From Stropharia rugosoannulata (lineage: Eukaryota > Basidiomycota > Agaricomycetes > Agaricales > Strophariaceae): a stretch of DNA of 64,000 nt. A model generated the notes under the pieces. The model was given only the letters and a program-made list of their open reading frames with translations. It searched no databases and had not been told where the DNA came from. This document shows positions 63,101 through 64,000 of the stretch, piece by piece. The position numbers and the translations under genes were made by a program. Location of the stretch: contig JANCIK010000013.1 in assembly GCA_028532985.1 (NCBI GenBank), positions 1,612,001-1,676,000 of the forward strand. The letters are read 5' to 3'. The first letter of the stretch is position 1, and each line of letters starts with the position of its first letter.

Positions 63101-63307
63101 CACTCATGACTGGCGCACACCTGCAAGGTAAGAGGACACTGATACACGGCATGTAGAGACTACTAACGCGGACGCATCACATCAATAGCTTTGGCATATG
63201 CTATTGGCGAGCTTGGTATGTCGTTACTGCTACTTATCAGAAACGAAAATGTAGACTGATTAATTCCGCTTCAAGCCGCCGACATCATTAAAGGGAAATT
63301 GGAATGA
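60113..63307 (+). CDS. GMC-family FAD oxidoreductase (aryl-alcohol oxidase/choline dehydrogenase type)
   Basis: Many short exons from ATG 60113 to TGA 63307. The FAD-binding loop FDFVIIGGGTAGLTLAARLS is assembled across two introns, with an 8 nt microexon at 60224-60231 that supplies the second and third glycines of GGG and part of the first. GMC signature 1 is ARGKTLGGSSAINYFQYH. Further on are HVTSINVTKNEDGVVIASGV, SPQILELSGIGNKEILERAG and LDLPGVGENVQEHIYSGT. The active-site region AYHTIGTCSMLPREDGGVVD is restored by splicing at about 62,878-62,931. The end is LAYAIGE, LAADIIKGKLE. These enzymes oxidise alcohols using flavin. Its partnership with the aldehyde-forming reductase is inferred from gene order. 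Some exon borders at 60,500-60,690 are unclear. Confidence 0.85.
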
Positions 63308-63746
63308 GCTACGTCGCCTCAGACATTGTCGGAACTGCTCTTTCTCCATTCTCTTTGTGTTTTGAAAGATGTAAATGCAGGTATTTGCAAATCAATATAA
63401 AGGAACCTGTAGCCTGTAGGCTTCTTAAATCATTATAAGAATCAACACAGAGGAGACTAGGACACAGGGTTTCCCAATAGATTTGTCCCGATGATCAAAC
63501 CATTTATTGCATGCACAGTACAAGTACAAAGAAAAAGGGCAATTCAGCACTAAAACACGTTTAGACTGATATAAACTGTCGGAATATCCACAGATAAACT
63601 ACAAGCTGAACCAACTCTCCATGGCCCTGTTACCGTCCATACCCGCACTAGTATCCATACCCAAACGCGTTTTCTGGACGTGTTTGCATAGCCCTGTCCC
63701 TGGTGCATCTGCTGAGGCGGCTGCTGCGCGGGGGGTACCCTCAATC
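63308..63746. other. Intergenic between convergent genes
   Basis: 3' flanks of the GMC gene and of the minus-strand gene entering from the right edge. Nothing else seen. Confidence 0.5.
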
Positions 63747-64000
63747 CTACTGTGAAGGTTGATGATGTTGCTGCTGCTGTAGTGACGGTGACGTCGGAAA
63801 GAGGCTACTTCTTGCGCCATAATATTCACCCTGAGACGACCGTACGGGCGGTGGTGTTAATGGAAGCGGAGGCGCACTGCTCAAATTAGCTCCGACTCCT
63901 GGTTGAACATGCCCAGCCTGGCGTACAAGTCCGTGCCATTGTGTCTCTGAAAAGTTGTACTATGTATACAGTTGTATGATCATGTGCGTACGTATAACTA
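63747..64000 (-). CDS. C-terminal exon of a Gln/Pro-rich protein, cut by the window edge
   Basis: Minus-strand frame ending at TAG 63747. It reads ETQWHGLVRQAGHVQPGVG after a probable acceptor AG near 63,950, then a disordered SAPPLPLTPPPVRSSQGEYY stretch and a Gln/His tail (LQQQQHHQPSQ). The composition resembles the tails of fungal transcription factors, and a regulator next to a metabolic cluster would be usual, but no DNA-binding domain is inside the window. Confidence 0.5.

Overview
The window is nuclear DNA of a basidiomycete fungus, most likely an Agaricomycete. Genes are split by many 45-70 nt spliceosomal introns with TTACTAA/CTGAC-type branch sites. Gene content is fungal: BTB paralogue, Zn2Cys6 regulators, A-PCP-R NRPS-like reductase, GMC oxidoreductase, UbiA-type enzymes and a pogo-like element. 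The species cannot be named from the sequence.

Layout. 1-22,600 is a segmentally duplicated block. A ~5.1 kb unit occurs at 1-~5,090 (its left edge lies outside the window) and again at ~11,506-16,636, and a second shared piece carries VPS15 (intact at 16,810-22,600, broken at ~8,020-9,780). Each 5.1 kb unit holds one copy of an extraordinary gene (2,507-4,769 and 14,022-16,303): four ordinary exons, then 21 consecutive microexons (20 of exactly 3 nt, one of 6 nt) separated by 22 introns of 47-70 nt, then a terminal exon. In both copies the lengths add up to one open frame (232 and 234 codons). Between the copies lie an unrecognised gene (5,070-6,174) and a BTB gene (6,920-7,869). 22,600-28,060 is a housekeeping stretch on the minus strand: VPS15, threonyl-tRNA synthetase and the mRNA 3'-end factor Rna15/CstF64. 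29,746-34,162 is a young LTR retrotransposon with apparently identical LTRs, a 5 bp target duplication and only a gag gene. 35,169-35,910 is an HSP20 gene, followed by about 5 kb without recognisable genes. 41,016-44,615 is a Zn2Cys6 transcription factor. 45,261-49,744 holds a small Cys-rich membrane protein, tubulin cofactor C and RBX1.

50,021-63,307 resembles a biosynthetic cluster: two tandem UbiA-type membrane genes (both with lesions as I read them), an NRPS-like carboxylate reductase (A-PCP-R), and a divergently transcribed GMC oxidoreductase. A deletion derivative of a pogo-like DNA transposon sits between the UbiA genes and the reductase. The window ends in the last exon of a Gln/Pro-rich protein.

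The microexon array is the main discovery candidate. Each microexon is a whole codon in phase 0, so any subset could be skipped without losing frame. Outside a ~480 bp tract identical between the copies, the microexons have diverged far more than the introns around them, and every change I see alters the amino acid. This suggests a codon-cassette diversity system in a possibly secreted protein. All splice models here are read by eye, without RNA evidence.
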